DNA of 64,000 nt, taken from NCBI GenBank assembly GCA_036504215.1, contig DASXVO010000081.1, positions 102,353-166,352 on the forward strand, given 5' to 3'. Made by a program: the position numbers and the translations under genes. The number at the start of each line of letters is the position of its first letter. The stretch's first letter is position 1. The DNA comes from Vicinamibacterales bacterium. GTDB taxonomy: Bacteria; Acidobacteriota; Vicinamibacteria; Vicinamibacterales; Fen-181. Below are positions 43,464 to 52,274 of this stretch, one piece after another. The notes beneath the pieces are model-generated. The model was not told the DNA's origin. It worked only from the letters and a program-made list of their open reading frames with translations, and searched no databases.

Positions 43464-46166
43464 CTAGCCCTTCACCAACTGCCGGAGCACGTACGGCAGA
43501 ATTCCGCCCGCCCGGTACGCCGCCAGCTCTTCGGGAGTGTCGATGCGTGCGGTGGCCGTGAACCTGACGGCGTCTCCATCGTCACCGCGGGCCACGACGC
43601 GCACGTCGGCCGCGGGCTTCAGTTGGTCGGTCACGCCGGACAGCTCGAATGTCTCGGTGCCCGTCAGGCCCAGGCTGGCCGCGGTTTGGCCCCGCTCGAA
43701 CTGCAGGGGGAGCACCCCCATGTTCACCAGGTTGCTCCGGTGAATGCGCTCGAAGCTCTCGGCGATGACGGCGCGCACACCGAGGAGAAGCGTGCCTTTC
43801 GCGGCCCAGTCACGCGACGAGCCGGAACCGTATTCCTTGCCGGCAATGACAATCAGTGGCACGCCTTCCTGCCGGTACCGCATCGCAGCATCGAAGATGG
43901 CCATCTGCTCGCCGTCCGGCCAGTGTCGCGTCCAGCCTCCCTCGGTCCCGGGCGCCAGTTGGTTGCGCAGCCGGATGTTGGCAAACGTGCCGCGCATCAT
44001 CACCTCGTGGTTGCCTCGTCGCGCCCCGTACGAGTTGAACTCGCGCGGCGAGACACCGTGGGCGATCAGGTACCTTCCCGCCGGGCCGTCCGCCGGAATC
44101 GAGCCAGCGGGCGAGATGTGATCCGTTGTCACACTGTCGCCGAGCAGCGCGAGCACGCGCGCGCCGGCAATGGGGGCCGGTGCCCTGGCCTCGAGTGTCA
44201 GCCCCTCGAAGAACGGCGGATGCCTGATGTAGGTCGAGTCCTGCGCCCACTCGTAGCGCCTGGTCGTCGGGGTCTGCAGGCCCTGCCACCGCGCATCTCC
44301 CGTGAACACGTCCGCGTAGGCGCCCCTGAAGCTCTGCGGGCTCACGCTCGCCAGCAGCGTCTCCTGGATCTCGCGCTCGGTGGGCCAGATGTCCGCCAGG
44401 AAGACATCGCGTCCCAGAGCGTCCTGGCCCAGTGATTCGCGGGTCAGATCGATCCGCATCGTGCCAGCCAGCGCGTAGGCGACCACCAGCGGCGGCGACG
44501 CGAGATAGTTGGCGCGGACCTGCGACTGGATGCGCCCCTCGAAGTTCCGGTTGCCGCTCAACACGGCCGCGACGACGAGATCGCCGGCCTTGACGGCCGC
44601 CGAGACATCCTCGGGCAACGGCCCGCTGTTGCCGATGCACGTCGTGCATCCGTAACCGACCAGGTTGAAGCCCAATCGGTCGAGCGCATCGGTCAGTCCC
44701 GCCTTTTCGAGGTACTGCGTCACGGCCTTCGAACCCGGCGCGAGGCTCGTCTTCACCCACCTCTTCACCCGCAGGCCGCGCGCGACGGCCTTCTTCGCGA
44801 GCAGCCCAGCAGCAATCATCACGCTCGGGTTCGAGGTGTTCGTGCAACTCGTGATCGCGGCGATAACGACCGAGCCGTGTTCGACGCCCGCCTCTTCGGC
44901 AACCGGCACGGCGGCGTCGCCAGCAGGCAGTGGAGCGGTCGCGGCCTTCCGGTCGGCCAGCATCTTGACGAGCGCCTGGTCGAACGAGACGCGCGACTGC
45001 GCGAGCGGCACGCGATCCTGCGGACGACGCGGACCGGCGATGCAGGGTTCCACCGTCGAGAGATCCAGCTCGATGCGATCGGCATAGTCGGCCTCCGGCG
45101 AGTCGGCGGTGCGGAACAGCCCCTGCGCCTTGGCGTAGGCCTCGACGAGGCGCACGCGCCGGTCGTCGCGGCCCGTGAGCCGGAGGTAGTCGAGCGTCAT
45201 GTCGTCGATCGGGAAGATCGCGATGGTGGCGCCGTACTCGGGGCACATGTTGCTCAGCGTCGCGCGATCGGCAATCGCAAGGTGCTCCAGGCCCGGACCG
45301 AAGAACTCGACGAACTTCCCGACGACCCCGTGCTTCCGCAGCCGCTCGGTCACCGTCAGCACGAGGTCGGTGGCCGTCGCGCCGCCCGGCAGACGGCCCG
45401 TCAGCTTGAACCCGAGCACGTCGGGGACCAGCATCGACACTGGCTGGCCGAGCATGCACGCCTCGGCCTCGATGCCGCCCACGCCCCACCCCATCACGCC
45501 CAGCCCGTTGACCATCGTGGTGTGCGAGTCGGTGCCCACGAGCGTATCGGGGTAGGCCACCGCCCGGCCATCGACGGTCGTGTCGAACACCACGCGCGCG
45601 AGGTACTCGAGGTTCACCTGGTGGACGATGCCGGTGTCTGGCGGGACGACGCGGAAGTTGGCGAAGGCGTGTTGGCCCCAACGCAGGAATTCGTAGCGCT
45701 CGCGGTTCCGCGTGAACTCCATTTCAGCGTTCAGGCCGAAGGCATCCGGACGGCCGTGGTAATCCACCTGTACCGAGTGGTCGATGACGAGCTCCACCGG
45801 CTGCATCGGATTGATCCGGGCCGGATCGCCGCCCAGGCGCGCCATGGCGTCGCGCATCGCGGCCAGGTCCACGACGGCGGGCACGCCGGTGAAGTCCTGC
45901 AGCAGGACCCGGGCGGGCGTGAACGCAATCTCCTTCCGGACGCCGGCGCGTGGATCCCAATCGGCGAGCGCACGCACGTCGTCGCGGTGGACGAACCGAC
46001 CGTCTTCCAGACGCAGGAGATTCTCGAGGAGGATCTTCAGGGAGTACGGCAGCCGCCCGACGCGCGGGAAGCCGGCCTTCTCGAGGGCCGAGAGGCTGTG
46101 GATGCCGAAGGCGGTCCCACCGACGCGGAGGTCCGTCTCGGTCGAGAACGAGTTGTGGGTGGCCAT
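43464..46166 (-). CDS. acnA: Aconitate hydratase AcnA
   Basis: Length 900 aa, usual for the AcnA/IRP type. The 4Fe-4S ligands are in [11 protein letters not shown] and [12 protein letters not shown]. Substrate-binding segments include [31 protein letters not shown] [23 protein letters not shown], and [16 protein letters not shown] in the C-terminal swivelling domain. It interconverts citrate and isocitrate in the TCA cycle. The ATG at 46166 follows an intergenic gap with a strong hairpin, so it is probably the start of its own transcript with queG behind. Confidence 0.97.
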   Translation of the reverse strand: MATHNSFSTETDLRVGGTAFGIHSLSALEKAGFPRVGRLPYSLKILLENLLRLEDGRFVHRDDVRALADWDPRAGVRKEIAFTPARVLLQDFTGVPAVVDLAAMRDAMARLGGDPARINPMQPVELVIDHSVQVDYHGRPDAFGLNAEMEFTRNRERYEFLRWGQHAFANFRVVPPDTGIVHQVNLEYLARVVFDTTVDGRAVAYPDTLVGTDSHTTMVNGLGVMGWGVGGIEAEACMLGQPVSMLVPDVLGFKLTGRLPGGATATDLVLTVTERLRKHGVVGKFVEFFGPGLEHLAIADRATLSNMCPEYGATIAIFPIDDMTLDYLRLTGRDDRRVRLVEAYAKAQGLFRTADSPEADYADRIELDLSTVEPCIAGPRRPQDRVPLAQSRVSFDQALVKMLADRKAATAPLPAGDAAVPVAEEAGVEHGSVVIAAITSCTNTSNPSVMIAAGLLAKKAVARGLRVKRWVKTSLAPGSKAVTQYLEKAGLTDALDRLGFNLVGYGCTTCIGNSGPLPEDVSAAVKAGDLVVAAVLSGNRNFEGRIQSQVRANYLASPPLVVAYALAGTMRIDLTRESLGQDALGRDVFLADIWPTEREIQETLLASVSPQSFRGAYADVFTGDARWQGLQTPTTRRYEWAQDSTYIRHPPFFEGLTLEARAPAPIAGARVLALLGDSVTTDHISPAGSIPADGPAGRYLIAHGVSPREFNSYGARRGNHEVMMRGTFANIRLRNQLAPGTEGGWTRHWPDGEQMAIFDAAMRYRQEGVPLIVIAGKEYGSGSSRDWAAKGTLLLGVRAVIAESFERIHRSNLVNMGVLPLQFERGQTAASLGLTGTETFELSGVTDQLKPAADVRVVARGDDGDAVRFTATARIDTPEELAAYRAGGILPYVLRQLVKG

Positions 46167-46194
46167 GTCCTTCGATTGTAGCCGGTCCGTCCCG

Positions 46195-46223
46195 CCCCTG
46201 CCTACAGGCTGAACAGGCAGGGG
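46195..46223. terminator. Hairpin between acnA and the small outer-membrane protein gene
   Basis: CCCCTGCCT (46195-46203) pairs perfectly with AGGCAGGGG (46215-46223), loop of 11. Both neighbours are on the minus strand, so it may end the upstream transcript. A T-tract is missing. Confidence 0.45.
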
Positions 46224-46241
46224 AAACGCGTGTCGGACAGT

Positions 46242-46736
46242 CTACTTCCACTGCCACGTGTACCCCACCGTGACCCGGACGTTCGGGCTGTCGATGAGAC
46301 CGGCCTTGACCTCGGTGAATACGCCGCCGTGGTGTGCGATGCCAACGAGCAGGTTGAAGCCGGGCTGAGTGTCGGTCCCTCGATTGCCGTATCGGTCGAT
46401 GCCGTATCGGTACACGTTCACCGCCGGTCCGCCACCTGCGTACAGGCTCCAGGGCTTCCGGAGGAGCGGGATCCAGTACACGAACTCGAAGTTGCCCGAC
46501 ACGGTCGTCAGGTCGTTGCCCACGCCGACCTCGACGTTCGGTCGGAAGCTCACCCGTTCGAAGAGCGGACCCGTGTCGAAGTGCGCCCCGAAGACGAACT
46601 GATCGGGGCTCGCACTGACGCCGGCGCGGACGCCGGCACCGCTCTGCGCGGCCGCTGGCAGCGCCGTCAGGACCAGACCCAACACCACGCCGACGAGGCC
46701 GACGAGCGGATACGGACGCGAAGTTCGTGAGTTCAT
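46242..46736 (-). CDS. Small outer-membrane beta-barrel protein
   Basis: Length 164 aa from the ATG at 46736. The signal peptide ends in ALPAAAQS (about residue 31). The rest is alternating strands of an eight-stranded barrel type (VSFRPNVEVGVGN, FEFVYWIPL, GFNLLVGIAHHGG) and ends VTVGYTWQWK. No specific family. The in-frame extension to 46865 has no ribosome site. It diverges from the DUF421 gene. Confidence 0.72.
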   Translation of the reverse strand: MNSRTSRPYPLVGLVGVVLGLVLTALPAAAQSGAGVRAGVSASPDQFVFGAHFDTGPLFERVSFRPNVEVGVGNDLTTVSGNFEFVYWIPLLRKPWSLYAGGGPAVNVYRYGIDRYGNRGTDTQPGFNLLVGIAHHGGVFTEVKAGLIDSPNVRVTVGYTWQWK

Positions 46737-46934
46737 GCCAAGCCGTGTCGCAAACGCCGGGCCAGCCGGCCCTGCCCGCGAATTCCCTATGGATGAGCAA
46801 CTTCCAGCGACCGCGATATCGGCGGGTTGTACGAAGTTGCGACAGTTGGCGTGCTCGGGTGTCATCGGACCTGGCCGGAATCACGCGACGCCTGAGTATA
46901 CTTGGCGCAGATCTCAACTGAAAGGACTCCCCCC

Positions 46935-47552
46935 ATGGACGCCAACCTGCTCACGAATCTCCTCCACATCGGCCCGCTCGACAACACCACGGTCGGGATC
47001 ATCGAGAAGATCCTGCGGCCGCTCCTCGTCTACACATTCCTCGTCGTCGGCCTCCGACTGGCCGGCAAGCGCGAACTCGCGCAACTGAACGCCTTCGACC
47101 TCGTCGTGCTGCTCACACTGTCGAACACCGTTCAGAACGCGATCATCGGCAACGACAACTCCGTGCTTGGCGGCGTCATCGGCGCAACGACGCTGCTCGT
47201 GTTCAACTTCCTGGTGGTCCGCTTCGTGTTCGCCCATCCGGCCGTGGAGCGGTTGCTCGAGGGTACGCCGGACCTGCTGATTCAGAAGGGCGATGTGCTG
47301 CCCGATCGTCTGAAGTCGGAGGGCATCACCCTCGACGAACTCCAGGCCGCCGCGCGGCGCCAGGGGTTCGATTCGCTCAAGGAAGTGGAGAAGGCGACGC
47401 TCGAAGCGAACGGCGGCATCACGTTCTTCGCCAAGAAGCCCCGGCGCCACGAAGCGCAGCACCAGGATGTCATCGCGCGCCTCGACGCACTCTCCGGCGA
47501 GCTGAAGGCGATCCGGCACCAGCTCGTCACGAACCGTCAGCCGGAACACTGA
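46935..47552 (+). CDS. DUF421 (YetF-like) membrane protein
   Basis: Length 205 aa. Three N-terminal membrane helices (about 28-110) come before the cytoplasmic DUF421 domain with VVGLRLAGKRELAQLNAFDLVVLLTLSN, VERLLEGTPDLLIQKG and LDELQAAARRQG. The family is widespread and often linked to stress or spore-like traits, with no proven activity. GAAAGGA lies nine bases before the ATG at 46935. Confidence 0.87.
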   Translation: MDANLLTNLLHIGPLDNTTVGIIEKILRPLLVYTFLVVGLRLAGKRELAQLNAFDLVVLLTLSNTVQNAIIGNDNSVLGGVIGATTLLVFNFLVVRFVFAHPAVERLLEGTPDLLIQKGDVLPDRLKSEGITLDELQAAARRQGFDSLKEVEKATLEANGGITFFAKKPRRHEAQHQDVIARLDALSGELKAIRHQLVTNRQPEH

Positions 47553-47565
47553 AGCGAGAAGAAAC

Positions 47566-48747
47566 ATGAAGACACGTTCGCGTTCTCGGCGAGAACTGAT
47601 CGGAACGGTGGCCGTGGTTGCCTGCCTGGCTGTCGCGGTGGTTGGCCAATCGGGTGCCCCGGGACGGCCTCGGGCACGCGACATGGGGATCGAGGCGGGC
47701 GTCTTTCCTGCCGGCCCGCTGAACGCCATCACCGACGTGGCGGGTGTCCGCGTCGGTCATGCGACCGTCATCGAGGGACAGGACGTCCGAACCGGCGTGA
47801 CGGCCATCCTGCCGCACGACGGCAATCTCTTTCAGGACAAGGTGGCCGGCGCGGTCTTCGTCGGCAATGCGTTCGGCAAGCTCGCCGGCTCCACGCAGGT
47901 CGTCGAGCTCGGGACGATCGAGACCCCGATCGTGCTCACCAACACGTTGAGCGTCGGCACGGCGATGGAGGCGGTCGTGGCGTGGACGCTCGCGCAGCCG
48001 GGCAATGAGCGCGTGCAATCGGTGAACGCCGTCGTCGGCGAGACGAACGACGGCGGCCTGAACGACATTCGCGGCCTGCACGTGACGCGCGAACACGTGC
48101 TCGGCGCCATCAGGCAGGCGACCGGCGGCCCTGTGGCCGAAGGCTCTGTCGGTGCCGGCACCGGCACCCAGTGCTATGGCTGGAAGGGCGGCATCGGCAC
48201 CTCGTCGCGGGTTCTGCCGGCGCGGCACGGCGGCTACACGGTCGGCGTCCTGGTGCAGACCAACTTCGGTGGAGTGCTGACGATGGCCGGCGCACCCGTG
48301 GGGAAGGCACTGGGGCGCTACTCGTACTCGCCGCCAAGACCGGGCGGCCGCGGCGCCTCGCCGAGCCCCGATGGATCGTGTGTCATCGTCGTCGCGACAG
48401 ACGCCCCGGTCGATGCACGCGACCTGAAGCGCATCGCGGCCAGGGCGATCTACGGTCTGGCCAGGACCGGATCGTCGTACAGCAACGGGAGCGGTGATTT
48501 CGCCATCGCCTTCACGACGTCGGCGGAACTCCGCTCACGCTTCGGAGAGGCCGCGCCGAAGGCGCACACCATCCTTCCTCCCGACGGCGTCTCGCCGCTC
48601 TTCCAGGCCACGCTCGAGGCGACCGAGGAGGCGGTCTACAACTCGCTGCTGCGAGCGACAACCGTCACCTCGACGCGCGGAACCGCGGATGCAATTCCGA
48701 TCGACGCCGTGCGCGAGGTCCTGAAGAGGGCGGGCGTCACGAAGTAG
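47566..48747 (+). CDS. P1-family (DmpA-like) aminopeptidase, exported
   Basis: Length 393 aa. A signal peptide with SRRELIG (Tat-like) comes before the peptidase S58/P1 domain: NAITDVAGVRVGHATV, GNAFGKLAG, VVGETNDGGLNDI, GAGTGTQCYGWKGGIGTSSR and the self-cleavage region SYSNGSGDFAIAF. The enzyme matures by cutting itself before a Ser and then releases N-terminal residues of small peptides. The stop lies 13 bp behind the DUF421 gene at the start, and the end overlaps the convergent DUF2079 gene by 11 bp. Confidence 0.88.
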   Translation: MKTRSRSRRELIGTVAVVACLAVAVVGQSGAPGRPRARDMGIEAGVFPAGPLNAITDVAGVRVGHATVIEGQDVRTGVTAILPHDGNLFQDKVAGAVFVGNAFGKLAGSTQVVELGTIETPIVLTNTLSVGTAMEAVVAWTLAQPGNERVQSVNAVVGETNDGGLNDIRGLHVTREHVLGAIRQATGGPVAEGSVGAGTGTQCYGWKGGIGTSSRVLPARHGGYTVGVLVQTNFGGVLTMAGAPVGKALGRYSYSPPRPGGRGASPSPDGSCVIVVATDAPVDARDLKRIAARAIYGLARTGSSYSNGSGDFAIAFTTSAELRSRFGEAAPKAHTILPPDGVSPLFQATLEATEEAVYNSLLRATTVTSTRGTADAIPIDAVREVLKRAGVTK

Positions 48748-50146
48748 GGGCGGTTCCGTGGAAAGACGGCTGCAGGGCCTGCGGGTGGCGCAAGACCAGC
48801 CACCCGTTTTCCTCGAAGACGACCTCGTAGCCTCGCTGCCGACGCTCGGCCAGCCACACCAGCACCGCGGCCGGATCGGCCGCCGGCCACGGACTCGTGT
48901 CGGCCGCCGCGACGACGAACTCCGCGTCAGGCGCCCGTGCATCGAGCATGTAGATTCGGTCGCGATGGCTCAAGTGGGGCACGACCGAGGCCTGCGCGAC
49001 GACGGACGCCGTCGGCGGAATCATCGCGATCGCGCGCGCGCCGCTCCGCTCGAAGGACGTGAAGCGATAGGGCGCCGGGCTGAGCAGCTTCCAGTGCGGC
49101 AGGTGCCCGGGCACGAAGGCCGAGACGACGAGGCACGTGCCGACGAGGGCGCCCACGGTTCGGCCGCTCGGTCTGGCGGCCGCCTCGATCCGCCGGGCGA
49201 TTCGACCGAGCGTGTCACCCGCACTCATCACCAGGATCGGAGCGAGTGGCGCGGAGTAGTGGAAGCTCGGGCCCCAGTGGTAGGGACTCGCCGAGAGGAA
49301 CCGTTCGAGGACCAGGGGCACGGCCAGGAGAACGAGCGGCGAGCCGAGCGAGAGGAATGCGAATGGCGCCAGCCAACTCACGATCGTCACCAGCTTGATC
49401 GGCGGCTCGACGAGCGCCCTGAAGGCCAGCCAGGGTTCGCGGATCAGGTGCGCGTAGGTGTCCACGTAGCCGTAGCCGACCCCCGATCCGAAGAATGGGA
49501 TGACCACCCGCAGCACGACGAGGAAGGCGGCCAGGCCGGACAACGCGAGTGCCGCCCCGCGCACGCGCTCTCCGCGCCACATCAGGTAAACACCGAAACA
49601 GGCGAGCACCGGCAGGAGATCTTCCTTGACGAGCGCCAGCAGGACGCCAGCGCCCCAGAAGAGACGCCAGCGCCCACGGTCGATCGCCAGAATCATCGTC
49701 GCGATCAGCAGCGGCGCGAAGGCGAGTTCGTGCACGTCGAATTCCGCCGTCCGCTGCAGCGCCCAGAACAGAGCGTAGGAAGTTGCCAGCACAACGCTCG
49801 GGCCGCGGGGCAGCCGGCCCCGGAGGTAGACGAAGACCGGCACGACCGACAGCGCGAGCAGGCAGGCCTGAGCGACAATCAGGCTCTCGGCTGCGGGAAC
49901 CAGCCAGAACACCGGCACGAACAGCGCGAGGATCGGGTGGAAGTGGTCGCCGAAGATGTTCGCCACTCCCCTGATCGAGCTGGACGGACGCTCGAAGCGG
50001 CTGAGGTGCCACACGACCTGGTCGAAGATGCCGAGATCGAAGGCGCTGCTGCCGAAGTGCCAGTGGCGCAGCAGCCCGACGGCGGCGTACATGGCCGCCG
50101 CCAGTACCACCAGGACCGCAATCGCGAGCCGATCGATGCGTGTCAT
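48737..50146 (-). CDS. DUF2079 polytopic membrane protein
   Basis: Length 469 aa. About eight to ten hydrophobic helices are present. The first, AIAVLVVLAAAMYAAVGLL, is followed by the family signature AFDLGIFDQVVWHLSRF and a GDHFHPILALF segment. DUF2079 proteins resemble GT-C glycosyltransferases in layout, with an extracytoplasmic C-terminal domain, but their activity is unproven. The start at 50146 is chosen from this signature; the same frame stays open upstream across the glycosylasparaginase gene but is antisense-like noise there. Confidence 0.85.
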   Translation of the reverse strand: MTRIDRLAIAVLVVLAAAMYAAVGLLRHWHFGSSAFDLGIFDQVVWHLSRFERPSSSIRGVANIFGDHFHPILALFVPVFWLVPAAESLIVAQACLLALSVVPVFVYLRGRLPRGPSVVLATSYALFWALQRTAEFDVHELAFAPLLIATMILAIDRGRWRLFWGAGVLLALVKEDLLPVLACFGVYLMWRGERVRGAALALSGLAAFLVVLRVVIPFFGSGVGYGYVDTYAHLIREPWLAFRALVEPPIKLVTIVSWLAPFAFLSLGSPLVLLAVPLVLERFLSASPYHWGPSFHYSAPLAPILVMSAGDTLGRIARRIEAAARPSGRTVGALVGTCLVVSAFVPGHLPHWKLLSPAPYRFTSFERSGARAIAMIPPTASVVAQASVVPHLSHRDRIYMLDARAPDAEFVVAAADTSPWPAADPAAVLVWLAERRQRGYEVVFEENGWLVLRHPQALQPSFHGTAPTS

Positions 50147-50187
50147 CGGCTCGGTCGTTGCACCGCCAGCCGCACCGGGATGACTAC

Positions 50188-51303
50188 TCAAGCCTCCGGC
50201 TCTCCGTTGAACAACGCCTCGATCGGCAGCGTCTGCGCGCCGTTCTCCGTGCAGACCGCGAATTTCGACGGGTACATCCCGACCCCGGCGTACTCGCCCT
50301 TGGCGTTGAGGATGTAGAAATCGATGCCGAAATTCGGAAGGCCGCGGCTGTTGAGCAGCCGCTTCTCGACGGTGTTCGCCGTGATTCGCCTGAGCGCGTC
50401 GATTCCCGCGTCTTTCGGGTGCATGCCGCGGCGCATGTTCTCCACGATCAGGAACGAACTGAGATTGTAGAGGTTCGCCTCGCCGCGCCCGGTCGAACCG
50501 GCGGCCCCCACGGCGTTGTCCACGTAGAGCCCGGCACCGAGGATCGGGGAATCGCCCAGGCGTCCCGATATCTTCCAGGACAGTCCGCTCGTCGTCGTCA
50601 CGCCGCAGATCTCCCCCTTGGGGCTGAGGCCGTCGCAGTTGATCGTGCCGTAATAGTGATGCGGGTCGATCCCCAGCTCCCGGATGATGGCCATGCCGAT
50701 CTTCTTCATCTCGATCGCGCGGTCCTCGGGCTTCAGGTAGTGCAGCGGGTCGGTCCTCCGCTTCCAGTCCAGCCACGCCTTGCGCGAGGCGTCGGTGTTG
50801 AGGTCGGCCAGGATCTCGAATCCGAGCTTCCGGGCGAATTCCTGCGCCCCCTTGCCGGCGATCAGGTGGTGGTCGGTGAGGTCCGCAACGGCCCGCGCGA
50901 CGAGCGAGGGCGTCTTCACGCCTTCGAGGGCCGCCACGCCGCCGGCCCGCTTCTTCGGTCCGTGCATGCAGCACGAGTCGAGTTGCAGGACACCGTCCGC
51001 GTTCGGGAGCGCGCCATATCCGACCGTCATGTCCTCGGGATCCAGTTCGTTCAGGTTCACGGCCGCGATGACCGCATCGAGCACGTCGCCCCCGGCGGTG
51101 ATCGTCGCGAACGCCTTCTCGACGCCCGTCTGCCGCCCGCCGTTCTTGTACTTGTTGCCGTTGGCCGAACTCACCACGAGCGGCTTGGCGCTCTTCGGCG
51201 TCATCACCATCGGCGCCTGGCCGAACAGCGTCTTCGGACTGGCGGCCGCCACGGCCACGGCCGCCCCGGTCTGTACGAACTGTCGACGATCGATCTTGGT
51301 CAT
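50188..51303 (-). CDS. N4-(beta-N-acetylglucosaminyl)-L-asparaginase family, Tat-exported
   Basis: Length 371 aa. Twin-arginine signal DRRQFVQT. The fold is an Ntn-hydrolase of the isoaspartyl peptidase/glycosylasparaginase family, which self-cleaves before a Thr: YYGTINCDGLSPKG marks the site, with ICGVTTTSGLSWK and GDSPILGAGLYVDN after it. It would release Asn- or Asp-linked residues outside the cell. The next gene upstream encodes a creatininase-family enzyme (21 bp gap), so both may serve amide breakdown. Confidence 0.9.
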   Translation of the reverse strand: MTKIDRRQFVQTGAAVAVAAASPKTLFGQAPMVMTPKSAKPLVVSSANGNKYKNGGRQTGVEKAFATITAGGDVLDAVIAAVNLNELDPEDMTVGYGALPNADGVLQLDSCCMHGPKKRAGGVAALEGVKTPSLVARAVADLTDHHLIAGKGAQEFARKLGFEILADLNTDASRKAWLDWKRRTDPLHYLKPEDRAIEMKKIGMAIIRELGIDPHHYYGTINCDGLSPKGEICGVTTTSGLSWKISGRLGDSPILGAGLYVDNAVGAAGSTGRGEANLYNLSSFLIVENMRRGMHPKDAGIDALRRITANTVEKRLLNSRGLPNFGIDFYILNAKGEYAGVGMYPSKFAVCTENGAQTLPIEALFNGEPEA

Positions 51304-51324
51304 GTGAGTTCCCCTCCGCCTTCG

Positions 51325-52149
51325 TCAGAGCCCCGCCAGGTCCCACCGCTTGATGATATCGAGCACCAGTTGCGCCACCTTCTCGTTCGCCCTCTGGTAG
51401 TAGATCTTCGCCTTGATCGGGTCGAATTTCGGGTAGCCCTGCCCGGGCTTGTAGAGCAGGATGCTCGACGGGCTGGGATACGCGGCCCACGCACCGGGCG
51501 GCGGGTTCGGGATGGCCATCTCCGGCCCCGAGTACCTCTCCTTGTGAACGAGCGTCGGATCGACCGCCATGATGTAGGCGTTCTCGTTCTCGCCCGCGTG
51601 CCCGCCGTCCTCGCCAAACACGTCGAGCGTCACGTCGGAGCAGAATGTCCACCAGTTGATGACGAGCGTACGCACGCCGGCCTCGCGGCCGACCTCGGCT
51701 GCGACGGCGTTCAACACGGCGGACTGACCGCCGCCGTGACCGTTGACGAGGATGATGTTCTTGAACTTGTTCTTCGCAAGGCCGAGCACAACGGCCCGGA
51801 TGTACGGTCGGTACGCCTCTTCCGGAACGGTCAGGCCGCCGGGATACGCGTCGAGCGATCCGGTGAAGCCGTACGGGACGACCGGGGCGACGAGGGCATT
51901 GACCTTCGGTGCGATCTCACGCGCCATCGCGAGCGGCGCCAGGATATCGGTCCCGTTGGCCGCCGCGCCGTGCGCCTCGAGCGTGCCGATGGGCAAGATC
52001 ACGGTCGAGATCTTCGCCGGCACCAGTTCGCGAACCTCCATCCAATTCAGGCGTTCCAGTTCGCGACTCGACGGCGTCTGTCCCGCAGCGATGCACGGCG
52101 CCAGCAGCAGCGCAAGAGCAGCGAGGATCGGCAGGGGATGACGATGCAT
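51325..52149 (-). CDS. Creatininase-family amidohydrolase, exported
   Basis: Length 274 aa with signal peptide (about 1-23). Metal-site motifs are present: LPIGTLEAHGAAANGTD (Glu, His, Asp), VNGHGGGQ and GGHAGENEN. The family contains creatininase and mycofactocin/riboflavin-pathway amide hydrolases; an exported form fits hydrolysis of an external amide. It probably starts a two-gene operon with the glycosylasparaginase. It diverges from the alpha-glucan phosphorylase gene. Confidence 0.87.
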   Translation of the reverse strand: MHRHPLPILAALALLLAPCIAAGQTPSSRELERLNWMEVRELVPAKISTVILPIGTLEAHGAAANGTDILAPLAMAREIAPKVNALVAPVVPYGFTGSLDAYPGGLTVPEEAYRPYIRAVVLGLAKNKFKNIILVNGHGGGQSAVLNAVAAEVGREAGVRTLVINWWTFCSDVTLDVFGEDGGHAGENENAYIMAVDPTLVHKERYSGPEMAIPNPPPGAWAAYPSPSSILLYKPGQGYPKFDPIKAKIYYQRANEKVAQLVLDIIKRWDLAGL

Positions 52150-52274
52150 AGGGCAACTCCCGGGTGGCAGATGTTCCGAGGGCGGCCCAGTTTACCACTG
52201 CCGCGCCATTGACGGCCCGCGACCCGGGCAGATACGATTCGGGGTGGCTCCCCGCGACTGACGGCCAACGACAC

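Noticed and set aside
50147..51652. 500-residue N-terminal extension of the DUF2079 protein
   Set aside because: It runs through the glycosylasparaginase gene in another frame and reads as Arg/Gly-rich noise; the family signature starts next to the ATG at 50146.
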